Both the position numbers and the translations under genes were made by a program. A stretch of 64,000 bases of DNA from Bacillota bacterium (GTDB taxonomy: Bacteria; Bacillota; Sulfobacillia; JAJZYS01; JAJYTV01), in NCBI GenBank assembly GCA_021799275.1, contig JAJZAT010000009.1, forward strand, positions 1 through 64,000. Direction: 5' to 3'. Below are positions 42,351-49,823 of this stretch, piece after piece. Every line of letters begins with the position of its first letter. Within the stretch, counting starts at the first letter, position 1. The notes beneath the pieces were generated by a model, which saw only the letters and a program-made list of their open reading frames with translations, was not told the origin of the DNA and made no database searches.

Positions 42351-43126
42351 TGCCGCTGGAGGACGACTTCTGCGACATCATCCGCAAGGCGCGCTGGGGT
42401 CAGGGGCTGAGCGTTGCCGACACGGCGTCCGCCGCCGGCATCGGTGACCTGCGCCTGCAGGCGCTCGAGGCCGGGCAGATGCCGAGCGCCGCCGAAGTGG
42501 ACCACCTGGCCGAGGTGCTGTCGCTGCGCGCGGGGCCGCTGCGGGCCATCGCCACGGGCGGCGCGGAGCCCCCGCCGGTCGCCACGACATCGCCCTACAG
42601 GGTGCAGGCGGTGTTCGCGCATGACGTCGGCGCGTTCGCCTATGCCGTGCATGGCCCCGAGGGCGACTTCCTCGTCGACTGCGGCGGCGCGGTGGAGGAC
42701 CTCGTGCGCTCGCTGGGCCGCAGGCCCGACGGCGTACTCGTGACCCACGGCCATCACGATCACGTAGGGGGCCTTGGCGCCTTGCCGACCGGGGTGCCCG
42801 TCTACGCGCATCCAGAGCTTGCAGGGCGCATCTCCGGCGCCAAGGCGCTCGAGGACGGCGCGAGGGTCTTCGGCCTCACGGTACGCCACGCGCCGGGTCA
42901 TAGCGGCGACATGCTGGCCTTCGTGGGCGAGGGGGCGACGTTCGTCGGCGACACGATCTTCGCGGGATCGCTGGGACGCGCCCAGTCGCCCGAGAGCTAC
43001 CCCGTCCTGCTCGAGACCGCCCGGCGCCTCCTGACGGCCCCCGACGACACCCGACTCTACTGCGGACACGGTCCGGTCACGACGGTGGGCTGGGAGCGCG
43101 GGCACAACGCGTTCCCGATCGCCTAG
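42350..43126 (+). CDS. Helix-turn-helix domain fused to a metallo-beta-lactamase-fold hydrolase
   Basis: Residues ~7-65 of this 258-aa protein look like a Cro/C1 HTH (DIIRKARWGQGLSVADTASAAGI, shown in part, then LQALEAGQMPSAAEVDHLAEVLSL). Residues ~85-258 are an MBL hydrolase with THGHHDHVGG (131-140), the third His in APGHSGD, the bridging Asp in FVGDTIF and CGHGP near the end; all metal ligands are kept. The MBL part resembles glyoxalase II-like thioesterases. The ATG overlaps the VOC stop. With the glyoxalase-I-like gene upstream this looks like a two-step aldehyde detoxification unit with a built-in DNA- or protein-binding head. Confidence 0.85.
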   Translation: MPLEDDFCDIIRKARWGQGLSVADTASAAGIGDLRLQALEAGQMPSAAEVDHLAEVLSLRAGPLRAIATGGAEPPPVATTSPYRVQAVFAHDVGAFAYAVHGPEGDFLVDCGGAVEDLVRSLGRRPDGVLVTHGHHDHVGGLGALPTGVPVYAHPELAGRISGAKALEDGARVFGLTVRHAPGHSGDMLAFVGEGATFVGDTIFAGSLGRAQSPESYPVLLETARRLLTAPDDTRLYCGHGPVTTVGWERGHNAFPIA

Positions 43127-43128
43127 TC

Positions 43129-43983
43129 ATGGAGGGCACGCGGCGGCTGCCGGGCCCCGGCAGGTGGGCGATCGAGGTCTGGCGGGGAGACGCCGTGCGC
43201 CAGGCCATCGGCCGCAGTCTCGGACCCGGCGCCGTCGTCGCGGGCCGGCCGGGCACGCCGAGCCCCAGCTGGCTCGCGGGCCTGCCCTTCGGTCCGGACC
43301 AGTTCTTCATCGGCAGCGCGTCCGGCGCCCTGGGCATCGACGATCTGCCGCAGCTGCTCGTGACGCTGCTTCAGGAGCTGCCGCCCTACGTCCGGCGCGT
43401 CTACCACTACGACGCCAGCTGGCTCGCGCCGGTTGGCCGCGCCTATCTGGGGCAGGGCTTCGAGGAATTCGTGCACCGCTACAGCATGCAGCGGCGCCTG
43501 CCCGCCGCGAACGCGCCGCAGCAGCGCCTGACCTTGCTGCCCTTCATCCCGGAGCGCCAGGAGCTCTTCGCCGAGACCTACGGCGGCTGCCTCGTCGACT
43601 GCCGCTCGCCGATGTCGCTCGAGGACCTCGAGGATCCGGCCGCCGCGCTCGCATTCCAGGCCGCGCAGGACCACGGGCCGGATGGGCGCCGCTGGTACCT
43701 CGGCCTCCTGCCGGACGGGCAGCCGGCCGGCATGGCGCTCCTCGACCGCTATGGCCCCGCGCCGAGCGACTGGGTGGTGAGCTTTCTCGGCACCGTCGCG
43801 GATGCCCGTGGCCAGGGATATGGGCGTGAACTCCTCCTGCGCGCCGCCGCCCATGCGACCCGCGCCGGCGCACGCCGCCTGCACCTCGCCGTCTGCCAGA
43901 CGAACGAGCCCGCGCTGGGGCTGTACCGCAGCACGGGCTTTCGCACGGAAGAGACATATCGCGTGTTCAGGCTGGCCCGCTAG
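43129..43983 (+). CDS. GNAT family N-acetyltransferase with N-terminal extension
   Basis: This 284-aa protein has a GNAT domain in its last ~150 residues: VVSFLGTVADARGQGYGRELL holds the acetyl-CoA loop, and TNEPALGLYRSTGFR is the helix-4 motif. The first ~120 residues may be a second, degenerate GNAT copy. Acceptor unknown. It starts 2 bases after the HTH-MBL stop, so it is the third gene of the VOC unit. Confidence 0.8.
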   Translation: MEGTRRLPGPGRWAIEVWRGDAVRQAIGRSLGPGAVVAGRPGTPSPSWLAGLPFGPDQFFIGSASGALGIDDLPQLLVTLLQELPPYVRRVYHYDASWLAPVGRAYLGQGFEEFVHRYSMQRRLPAANAPQQRLTLLPFIPERQELFAETYGGCLVDCRSPMSLEDLEDPAAALAFQAAQDHGPDGRRWYLGLLPDGQPAGMALLDRYGPAPSDWVVSFLGTVADARGQGYGRELLLRAAAHATRAGARRLHLAVCQTNEPALGLYRSTGFRTEETYRVFRLAR

Positions 43984-43986
43984 CCT

Positions 43987-44295
43987 TCAGGCGTGCTGGC
44001 GCTCGATGTAGCCCATAAGGCTGGCGATGCAGGTCAGGGTGCCGACGACCAGGAAGTTGGTCGCAGGCAGGGACGGGTGCACGAACGGCACCGCGACCAG
44101 CGCGAGGCCGAAGAGGCCCGAGGCGACGAACGGCCAGCGGTCGGGCACGAGGTTCGCCACGATGCCCGCGAGCACGATGAGAAAGCCGAGCAGCACCGAG
44201 CTCTCGACGGTGAACGGGTCCGAGATGTGCAGCGCGTAGGTCGAAGAGAGTTGCCATACGCCGAGGATGAGGACGAGCCAGCGCCAAAGCCGCAT
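43987..44295 (-). CDS. Small four-helix membrane protein (SPW-repeat-like)
   Basis: The 102-aa protein consists of four hydrophobic segments (about 6-22, 32-52, 57-74, 80-97) with short loops. The LILGVWQLSSTYAL start resembles SPW-repeat proteins, whose role is unknown. A GGGGG tract lies 8 bases before the ATG. It ends 3 bases from the convergent GNAT gene and lies downstream of the DtxR regulator on the same strand. Confidence 0.65.
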   Translation of the reverse strand: MRLWRWLVLILGVWQLSSTYALHISDPFTVESSVLLGFLIVLAGIVANLVPDRWPFVASGLFGLALVAVPFVHPSLPATNFLVVGTLTCIASLMGYIERQHA

Positions 44296-44344
44296 CGCCT
44301 TTGCCCCCTTCCGTACTCGGGGTATGTCGACCGGGCCTCCGCGC

Positions 44345-44998
44345 TTACCTGGGCCGGACCAGGAGACGCCGCGCGGTTTCGAGGGGGATCGCGATCCGCT
44401 GGTCGCCCAGGCGACAGGTCAGGCCGGCCTGCATGTTCTGGGTGACGCGAAGATCCGTGCCTGGCGTCAGCCCAAGCTCCTCGAGCTCTTTGAGAAAGTC
44501 GGCGAGTCCCTCCACCTGCTCGAAGACGCGGTCGATGACGACGGCTTCGCCAGGTGCCGTCTCGGCAAGGGTATGCAGGGGGTCGCCATCAGAGTCTGCG
44601 AGACCCGGGATCGGATTGCCGTGCGGACACGTGGTCGGGCGTCCGAGGCTCTGCCAGAGGCGCTCCTCGATCAGCGGCGTGAGGGCGTGCTCCAGGTGAT
44701 GGGCTTCGCGATGGCACTCCGCCCAGTCGAGCCCCAAGACGTCGTATGCCCAGCGTTCCGCGAGGCGATGCCGCCGCACGACTTTTTCCGCCTCGACGAG
44801 GCCCTTGGCCGTGAGCCTCAGGGCCTTCTGCCCGTCGTCCTCGACCAGCCCGTCGCGCTTCAACCGGCGCATGGCCTGGGTCACGCTCGGCGGCGAGACC
44901 CCGAGATACTCCGCCACGCGCGCGCTGTAGGGGTTCTTCGTCTCGACCGACAGAACATAGATCGCTTCGAGGTAGTGCTCCACGTTGCTGGTCGCCAC
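44345..44998 (-). CDS. DtxR/MntR family metal-dependent regulator
   Basis: The 217-aa protein has an N-terminal winged helix (VEHYLEAIYVLS then ARVAEYLGVSPPSVTQAMRRLKRDGLV), a dimerisation domain with metal-ligand histidines and glutamates (HHLEHALTPLIEERLW) and a C-terminal FeoA-like SH3 domain (about 145-217). DtxR proteins repress metal uptake genes with Fe(II) or Mn(II). The full three-domain form is closer to IdeR/DtxR than to the short Bacillus MntR. The GTG start at 44998 has GAAGGGA but at 13 bases. Targets are unknown; the MntP-like gene at 8.6 kb is a candidate only by function. Confidence 0.88.
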   Translation of the reverse strand: MATSNVEHYLEAIYVLSVETKNPYSARVAEYLGVSPPSVTQAMRRLKRDGLVEDDGQKALRLTAKGLVEAEKVVRRHRLAERWAYDVLGLDWAECHREAHHLEHALTPLIEERLWQSLGRPTTCPHGNPIPGLADSDGDPLHTLAETAPGEAVVIDRVFEQVEGLADFLKELEELGLTPGTDLRVTQNMQAGLTCRLGDQRIAIPLETARRLLVRPR

Positions 44999-45055
44999 CG
45001 CACATCACGTTCCCTTCGCCGGCCGCTCCTCCAGGAGGCTCGCCGGAAAAGGCGA

Positions 45056-45089
45056 GAGCGGTCGGGCGAGATGTTCTGCCCGACCGCTC
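45056..45089 (-). terminator. Terminator of the proline dehydrogenase gene
   Basis: A perfect 12-bp stem (GAGCGGTCGGGC with GCCCGACCGCTC) and a 10-base loop; the minus-strand side continues TCGCCTTTTCC. It lies between the proline dehydrogenase stop and the DtxR gene. Confidence 0.7.
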
Positions 45090-45146
45090 GCTTTCTCCTG
45101 CTACCCACCGGCCCGATTCATGGCCGCTCGGTGCCGGGACCAACCA

Positions 45147-46070
45147 TCAGTTGCCGAAAAAGCCCCGCAGGAAGAAGCCCACGTTGGCGGGCCGCTCCGC
45201 AAGGCGGCGCATGAAGTAGGCGTACCAGTCGGTGCCGTACGGGACGTAGCAGCGCACCCTGTAGCCCGCCGCCGCCAGCTCCCGCTGGCGCGCTGAGCGG
45301 ATGCCGTAGAGCATCTGGAACTCGAAGCGGTCGCGGGGGATCTGGCGCTCCTTGACCCATCCCTCGACCTTCTGGATGATCGCTTCGTCGTGGGTGGCGA
45401 TGGCGACGTAGTGGTCGCGCCTCAGGCACATGTCCACGAGCTCGAGGTAGTTGCGGTCGACGTCCGCCTTCTGCGGGAAGGCGACGCTCTCGGGCTCGAG
45501 GTAGGCGCCCTTGACGAGGCGGACGGTGACGCCTTCGGCGATCAGCCGCTCGAGGTCGTTCTTGGTGCGGTAAAGGTAGCTTTGCAGCACCGTGCCGATC
45601 CTGTCGTAATCCCGCCGCAGGGCGAAAAGGACATCAAGCGTCGCATCGACGTGCTGCGAGTCCTCCATGTCGACGCGGACGAAGTTCTGGCTCTCCCGGG
45701 CGGCGGCGACGATGCGCCGCATGTTGCCGAGGCACTCCTCGCGGCCCACGTCGAGCCCCATCTGCGTGAGCTTGATCGAGACGTTGGCGTCCACCTTGGC
45801 GTCGGCGATGGCGTGCAGCACGTCGATGTAGGCGTTGGCCTGCACCTGGGCCTCCTCGGCCTTGGTCACGCTCTCGCCCAGGTGGTCGAGCGTGGCCAGG
45901 ATGCCTTGGCCGTTGAGCTCCCTGATCGTCGCGATGGCGTCCTCAAGGGTCACGCCCGCGAAGAACCGCCTCGCCCCCAGGGACTTGTCGCGCTTGTGCA
46001 CGAAGCGGGACACCGATGGCGAATCCGCGAGGTGAAGAATCAATTGACGCAAGAATTGCGTACTGTCCAA
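45147..46070 (-). CDS. Proline dehydrogenase
   Basis: The 307-aa enzyme is a stand-alone PRODH barrel, the length of the Bacillus PutB/FadM type. Conserved segments include LDHLGESV, SIKLTQMGLD, VRVDMEDS, LQSYLYRT, VRLVKGAYLEP and IATHDE, with FEFQMLYGIR and RCYVPYG near the end for FAD and proline binding. It oxidises proline to pyrroline-5-carboxylate. I chose TTG 46070 because AAGGG lies 9 bases upstream; an in-frame ATG at 46127 lies across the likely promoter. No P5C dehydrogenase gene is adjacent. Confidence 0.93.
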   Translation of the reverse strand: MDSTQFLRQLILHLADSPSVSRFVHKRDKSLGARRFFAGVTLEDAIATIRELNGQGILATLDHLGESVTKAEEAQVQANAYIDVLHAIADAKVDANVSIKLTQMGLDVGREECLGNMRRIVAAARESQNFVRVDMEDSQHVDATLDVLFALRRDYDRIGTVLQSYLYRTKNDLERLIAEGVTVRLVKGAYLEPESVAFPQKADVDRNYLELVDMCLRRDHYVAIATHDEAIIQKVEGWVKERQIPRDRFEFQMLYGIRSARQRELAAAGYRVRCYVPYGTDWYAYFMRRLAERPANVGFFLRGFFGN

Positions 46071-46122
46071 TGCACGTCGCCCTTTCCGCAGCGCCGGTAA
46101 AAAAAGCTTGAGTCCGGCGAAC

Positions 46123-46131
46123 ATCATAGCA
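46123..46131 (-). promoter_or_regulatory. Extended -10 element upstream of proline dehydrogenase
   Basis: TGCTATGAT on the minus strand, 53 bases before the TTG start; no clear -35 is seen. Confidence 0.35.
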
Positions 46132-46465
46132 CCCGGCGTGGTGCAGGGCCATGTCTATTGGTGTGCAGCGGGGCCGCTCGGACAATCCGACCCGCCTGCC
46201 CCTATCCAAGCTCGCCGGGACATTTGGCCACGTGCGACGGCGGGACATGGGAGATCGTGCAGGCATACGCCACCACGGCGTGCGCCACCGGGCCGGGCAA
46301 GTTCACTGGACAAATGGACGGAGAAGCTCATCCATTAGGCGGATTCCAGGATCGTCCAATAGGCCGGGGACCCGGCCTGAAGGGACCGGGTATGCTGTCC
46401 CTCGAGGATGAAAAATCTCCCAGTCGGCAGCATTCGATCCGACCTGGAAAGCGGGGGCCTAGTGC
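46132..46465. other. Gene-free stretch before the XRE-TPR regulator
   Basis: No protein-like frame or RNA gene. There are short near-repeats (TCCATTAGGC and TCCAATAGGC around 46330-46365, and an inverted CTATTGG near 46155) and a palindromic CCGGGGACCCGG near 46368; some may be operators of the divergent genes, but the support is weak. Confidence 0.4.
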
Positions 46466-47818
46466 ATGGGTTTCTCCACGGCCGACGGCCAGGTCCCGCC
46501 AGGACCGCTCACGGCGACGCAGGCCGTCGCGGGGGCGGCACCGGAACGTCTGCTCGGACCGCAGCAGCTTGCCGCGATCGGCGCCCGCGTGCGTCGGCTG
46601 CGCCTTGAGGCCGGTTGGACCCAGGAAGAGATCGGACACCCCTTCTCGAAGGCGTATGTCAGCCAGATCGAGACAGGGCGGGTCCCGCCGTCGCTGGCGC
46701 TGCTCTCGGTCATCGCATTCCGCCTCGGGACTTCGATCGAGGAACTGGCGCCCGAGGTGGGAAGCGGCCACGGGCCAGAGGACGTCGCGCAACTCTGGGA
46801 GGCGGCCGAGCGCTTGGGACGCCACGGCGAACTCGCCAGCGAGCTTGAAATGCTGGAGCAGGCGTCCCGGCTGGCCGCGGTGGTGGGGGGGCCAGAGCTT
46901 CAGGGGCAGGCCCTCTTGCGCCACGCCGACGCCTTGCGCCGGGCCGGCCGGATCGAGGCGGCGCTGACGGCGACGACGTCGGCCTTCGAGGTGTATGGCC
47001 GCGCGGGGTCGTCGCGCCTGCTGGGGCGGTGCTACGTATCAGCCGCCATGACCTACCGGGATCGCGGCGACCTCGAACGTTCCGGGGCCTGTCTCGAGCA
47101 GGCCCTGCGGCACGTGCCGCGGCGCGATACGGCGTACGGTCGGGCGCTGATCGACCTCGGACGGTTGCTCCTGCGCCTCGGCAGGCTCGAGGATGCCGGC
47201 GCGCGGGCGGAGCAGGCCGCAAGGCTCTGCCGCGAGTGTGGCGACGCCCGCGAGGAGGCTCTCGCGTATCTGCTGCTCGTCGAGGTCCGGCTGGAGCAGC
47301 AAAGGCCGTCAGACGCCGAGCGGGCACTCGACCTCGCCAGGAACGTGGTGGAGCGCATGGCCGACGGGACGCTGGCGGACACCTTGCCGGCACTGGAGGT
47401 CTTGGTCTCCTTCGCCTGCGGCCGGAGTGACGCGTCGGAACTCGAGAAATCGCTGCAGGCTGCGGACGCCGCCGGCGACGACGCGGCTTGCGTCCTGCTG
47501 GCCAGGGCCCTGACAGGAAGCTATCTCGGAGGGCATGACGCGCAAGCGGCTCTCGCGATTGCGGAGACGGGCCTCGCCCACGCCCGCCGGGCCAAGGACT
47601 GGATGTATATGGCCGAACTCGCCTCGCGCCTAGCCCTCGCCCTGGCCCTTGCGGATCGGCCCGACGAGGCGGCGGCGGCCTTGGTGCGGGCCAGGGAGGC
47701 CTATACGGCCATGCGCCGTCCGGCCGCCATCGAGGACATGTTGCGGGAGATCGCGGCGAGGCTGCAGGAGGTCCCGCCGGCCCTGAAGGCTCTGCTGCAG
47801 CCTCCGTCTCCGCTCTGA
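46466..47818 (+). CDS. XRE-family regulator with TPR repeats
   Basis: The 450-aa protein has a Cro/C1 HTH (about residues 38-95, VRRLRLEAGWTQEEIG then SKAYVSQIETGRVPPSLALLSVIAFRLG) followed by about 330 residues of TPR-like helical repeats (for example LLGRCYVSAAMTYRDRGDLERSGACLEQAL and ARAEQAARLCRECGD). The build resembles peptide-sensing RRNPP regulators (PlcR, NprR), but no small secreted signal peptide gene is seen next to it, so the ligand is unknown. A GGGGG tract lies 9 bases before the ATG. Confidence 0.85.
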   Translation: MGFSTADGQVPPGPLTATQAVAGAAPERLLGPQQLAAIGARVRRLRLEAGWTQEEIGHPFSKAYVSQIETGRVPPSLALLSVIAFRLGTSIEELAPEVGSGHGPEDVAQLWEAAERLGRHGELASELEMLEQASRLAAVVGGPELQGQALLRHADALRRAGRIEAALTATTSAFEVYGRAGSSRLLGRCYVSAAMTYRDRGDLERSGACLEQALRHVPRRDTAYGRALIDLGRLLLRLGRLEDAGARAEQAARLCRECGDAREEALAYLLLVEVRLEQQRPSDAERALDLARNVVERMADGTLADTLPALEVLVSFACGRSDASELEKSLQAADAAGDDAACVLLARALTGSYLGGHDAQAALAIAETGLAHARRAKDWMYMAELASRLALALALADRPDEAAAALVRAREAYTAMRRPAAIEDMLREIAARLQEVPPALKALLQPPSPL

Positions 47819-47936
47819 CCGAGGGGCTCTAGCATGTCGCCTGCCGTGGCGCGGCCAACGGGTGCGGCAAGGCGGCCCACCTTCGACCGGCGGACTACGC
47901 CCTTGTCGGTGTTCGATTGGCCAAGCCTGCGTTAAG

Positions 47937-48485
47937 ATGGGCAGCGGGGCGGGAATTGGCACACCCATAGGGGGAGTAGGCACGGACATTCGGCTTCGTG
48001 AACTGAACCTGAGCGATGGCAGGGACGTCTTCGACATGCTGCACGAGATACCGCCGGAAGAGAACGGTTTTATGAACAGCGCACACGAACTTTCATTTGA
48101 ACAGTTCCCCGGTTTCCTGAGGAAGGAGCGCGACTCTTCCGAAGGGATCAACTTGGACAAAAGCCGCGTACCGCAAACCATTTACTGGCTGACGGCCGAT
48201 GGGAAGCCTGTGGGATTTGGGAAGTTGCGTCACTACCTGAATGACAGTTTAAGAAGGTATGGCGGGCACATCGGATACGCCATCAGACCTTCCGAGCGCG
48301 GAAAAGGCTACGGGAATATCCTTTTGAAGGAACTGCTGAAAGCGGCAAAGTGCAGGGGGATCTCGGAGGTTCTCCTTACGGTTGCGGAGCACAATACGCC
48401 GTCCAGAAGAGTCATTGAAGCAAACGGCGGAGTCCTTGCAGCCCTGTCGGATGGTGAGTGCAACTACTGGGTGCGGCTGGTCTGA
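47937..48485 (+). CDS. GNAT family N-acetyltransferase, compositionally atypical
   Basis: The ~180-aa protein has GNAT motifs: IGYAIRPSERGKGYGNILLKELL (acetyl-CoA loop ERGKGYG) and NTPSRRVIEANGGVL. Codons are visibly richer in A and T (AAA, GAA, TTT, ATA) than in any neighbour, which points to recent acquisition from a lower-GC Bacillota. Start is uncertain: ATG 47937 is in frame but has no good ribosome binding site, and AGGGGGAG lies downstream of it near 47970, before homologous sequence really begins (DIRLRELNL). Acceptor unknown. Confidence 0.78.
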   Translation: MGSGAGIGTPIGGVGTDIRLRELNLSDGRDVFDMLHEIPPEENGFMNSAHELSFEQFPGFLRKERDSSEGINLDKSRVPQTIYWLTADGKPVGFGKLRHYLNDSLRRYGGHIGYAIRPSERGKGYGNILLKELLKAAKCRGISEVLLTVAEHNTPSRRVIEANGGVLAALSDGECNYWVRLV

Positions 48486-48517
48486 CGTCCAGCCGGGATT
48501 GAAAAGGCATCACGCGT

Positions 48518-48551
48518 CGCGACGAGCACCGCACGGACGGCGCTCGTCGCG
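48518..48551. terminator. Bidirectional terminator between convergent genes
   Basis: A perfect 10-bp stem (CGCGACGAGC with GCTCGTCGCG) and 14-base loop between the GNAT and DUF6125 genes. CTTTTCAATC appears a little downstream on the minus strand. Confidence 0.45.
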
Positions 48552-48579
48552 CACGTTCCGGGCCGAGGCGTGGGCCGAT

Positions 48580-49119
48580 TCAGGAAGCGGGATCCTTCAG
48601 GGTGAAGCGCCAGGCGCAGGCGTAGTCCCGCGGGATGTCGTCGGGCGGGCAGGCGATGACTTCCGTCTCGATGCGGGGGTCGATCGTCTCGGCAAAGCCG
48701 CTGTACTCCACGATGCCTACCGACTTGCAGGGGAAGTCCGGCAGGCCCTTGCGGCGACGCGCTTCCTGGACGCGGCAGGTGCGCATGCGGAAGACGAGCG
48801 TGTCCTCGGAGACGCGCTCGGACTCCTGGTCGTTCAGGAGGGCGTACAGGCGGAAGCGCAGGGCGCGATCCAGCAACTCGAGGCCGCCGTTCTTCTCCGC
48901 GCCGAAGAAGCGCAAGATACGCGTAGCCTCGTTGCGCGTCATGCCGTACCAGGCCTCGGCGTCCAGGCGGATCGCCTCGTCCATGCCATGGGCGCGCTCC
49001 ACCGCCTGGAACCAGAGGCCGTCGTGCGCAAGCCAGCGCTTGGCCATATCCGACAGCAGCTCCTGCAGCTGCTCCTTGGTCAGGGACTCGATGTCCTCGG
49101 GCAGTTCGGTCCGCTCCAC
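48580..49119 (-). CDS. DUF6125 / ATC-hydrolase-like protein
   Basis: The 179-aa protein resembles the DUF6125 / L-2-amino-thiazoline-4-carboxylate-hydrolase-like group: MAKRWLAHDGLWFQAVE near the start, then four spaced cysteines (TCRVQEARRRKG, FPCKSVG, IACPPDD, YACAW) toward the C-terminus that could bind metal. Its true reaction is not known. I chose GTG 49119 because GGGAGGG lies 9 bases upstream; the frame extends to 49158 but without homology. It is divergent from the purine operon. Confidence 0.7.
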   Translation of the reverse strand: MERTELPEDIESLTKEQLQELLSDMAKRWLAHDGLWFQAVERAHGMDEAIRLDAEAWYGMTRNEATRILRFFGAEKNGGLELLDRALRFRLYALLNDQESERVSEDTLVFRMRTCRVQEARRRKGLPDFPCKSVGIVEYSGFAETIDPRIETEVIACPPDDIPRDYACAWRFTLKDPAS

Positions 49120-49211
49120 GTTCCTTTCCCTCCCGGTCCGCCGGTCTTGCTCCGACACTACACCTTCAGGTTGGACGCGCCGAGGTGCGAACGGACCAGT
49201 TTACGCCAGCA

Positions 49212-49255
49212 ATTCCCGAACAAATATGCAATGACCATTAAAAACGTTCGGCTTT
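49212..49255. promoter_or_regulatory. Pair of inverted PurBoxes (PurR operator)
   Basis: CCGAAC (49216-49221) flanked by A/T and GTTCGG (49246-49251, a second CCGAAC on the minus strand) flanked by A/T match two inverted Bacillus PurR boxes (A-W-W-W-CCGAAC-W-W-T) with about 18 bases between the boxes. They lie directly upstream of the -35 of the pur operon, so a PurR repressor relieved by PRPP is predicted. Confidence 0.8.
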
Positions 49256-49257
49256 TG

Positions 49258-49287
49258 TTGACCCGCGCATGTTGGTGGCGGTAGTCT
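49258..49287 (+). promoter_or_regulatory. Promoter of the purine operon
   Basis: TTGACC (49258-49263) is a good -35; TAGTCT (49282-49287) 18 bases later is a weak -10. Transcription would begin about 10 bases before purE's ATG, leaving just room for GGAGGG. Confidence 0.5.
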
Positions 49288-49304
49288 GGTTGTGGAGGGA
49301 TCTG

Positions 49305-49823
49305 ATGCAGCCTTACGTGCTTGTCGTGCTCGGCAGCGATTCCGATCTGCCGCGCATGCAGGGCCTTCTGACCGTTTTCGAGGAGCTCGAGGTGCCGTTC
49401 GAGATGGCGCTGGCTTCGGCGCACCGCGACCCGGGGCGCGTCGGGGAGCTTGCGCAGGGCGCCGCGGATCGCGGCATCAAGGTGATCATCGCGGCCGCCG
49501 GCATGGCGGCGCACCTGGCCGGCGCGATGGCCTCCCGGACGGTGTTGCCGGTGATTGGGGTACCGCTCAGCGGATCGGCGCTTTCGGGCGTCGACGCCCT
49601 CTACAGCACAGTGCAGATGCCAAAAGGCATGCCCGTGGCCACGGTCGGCATCGACCGCGGCGACAATGCCGCCTATCTCGCCGCGCAGATCCTGGCGCTG
49701 CAGGACGCCGAGATCGGCAAGCGGCTCACGCGCGCGCGCGAGGCGCAGCGCCTGCAACTGGAGGCCAAGGACCGGCGCCTGCAGGAACTCGGGCCGCAGG
49801 GCTATCTGGAGGCGTCGCGATGA
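49305..49823 (+). CDS. purE: N5-carboxyaminoimidazole ribonucleotide mutase
   Basis: The 172-aa protein has the PurE motifs GSDSDLP (residues 8-14), SAHRDP (near 40) and AAAGMAAHLAG, and ends ...AAQILAL plus a helical tail. It interconverts N5-CAIR and CAIR (class I) or carboxylates AIR directly (class II). No purK follows, which raises the class question. GGAGG precedes the ATG at 49305; the frame extends left to 49269 through the promoter. The end overlaps purB (ATGA). Confidence 0.94.
   Translation: MQPYVLVVLGSDSDLPRMQGLLTVFEELEVPFEMALASAHRDPGRVGELAQGAADRGIKVIIAAAGMAAHLAGAMASRTVLPVIGVPLSGSALSGVDALYSTVQMPKGMPVATVGIDRGDNAAYLAAQILALQDAEIGKRLTRAREAQRLQLEAKDRRLQELGPQGYLEASR

Noticed and set aside
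49158..49204. Longer N-terminus or extra small gene between DUF6125 and the pur operon
   Set aside because: The extension lacks homology and the region is taken up by PurBoxes and promoter elements.
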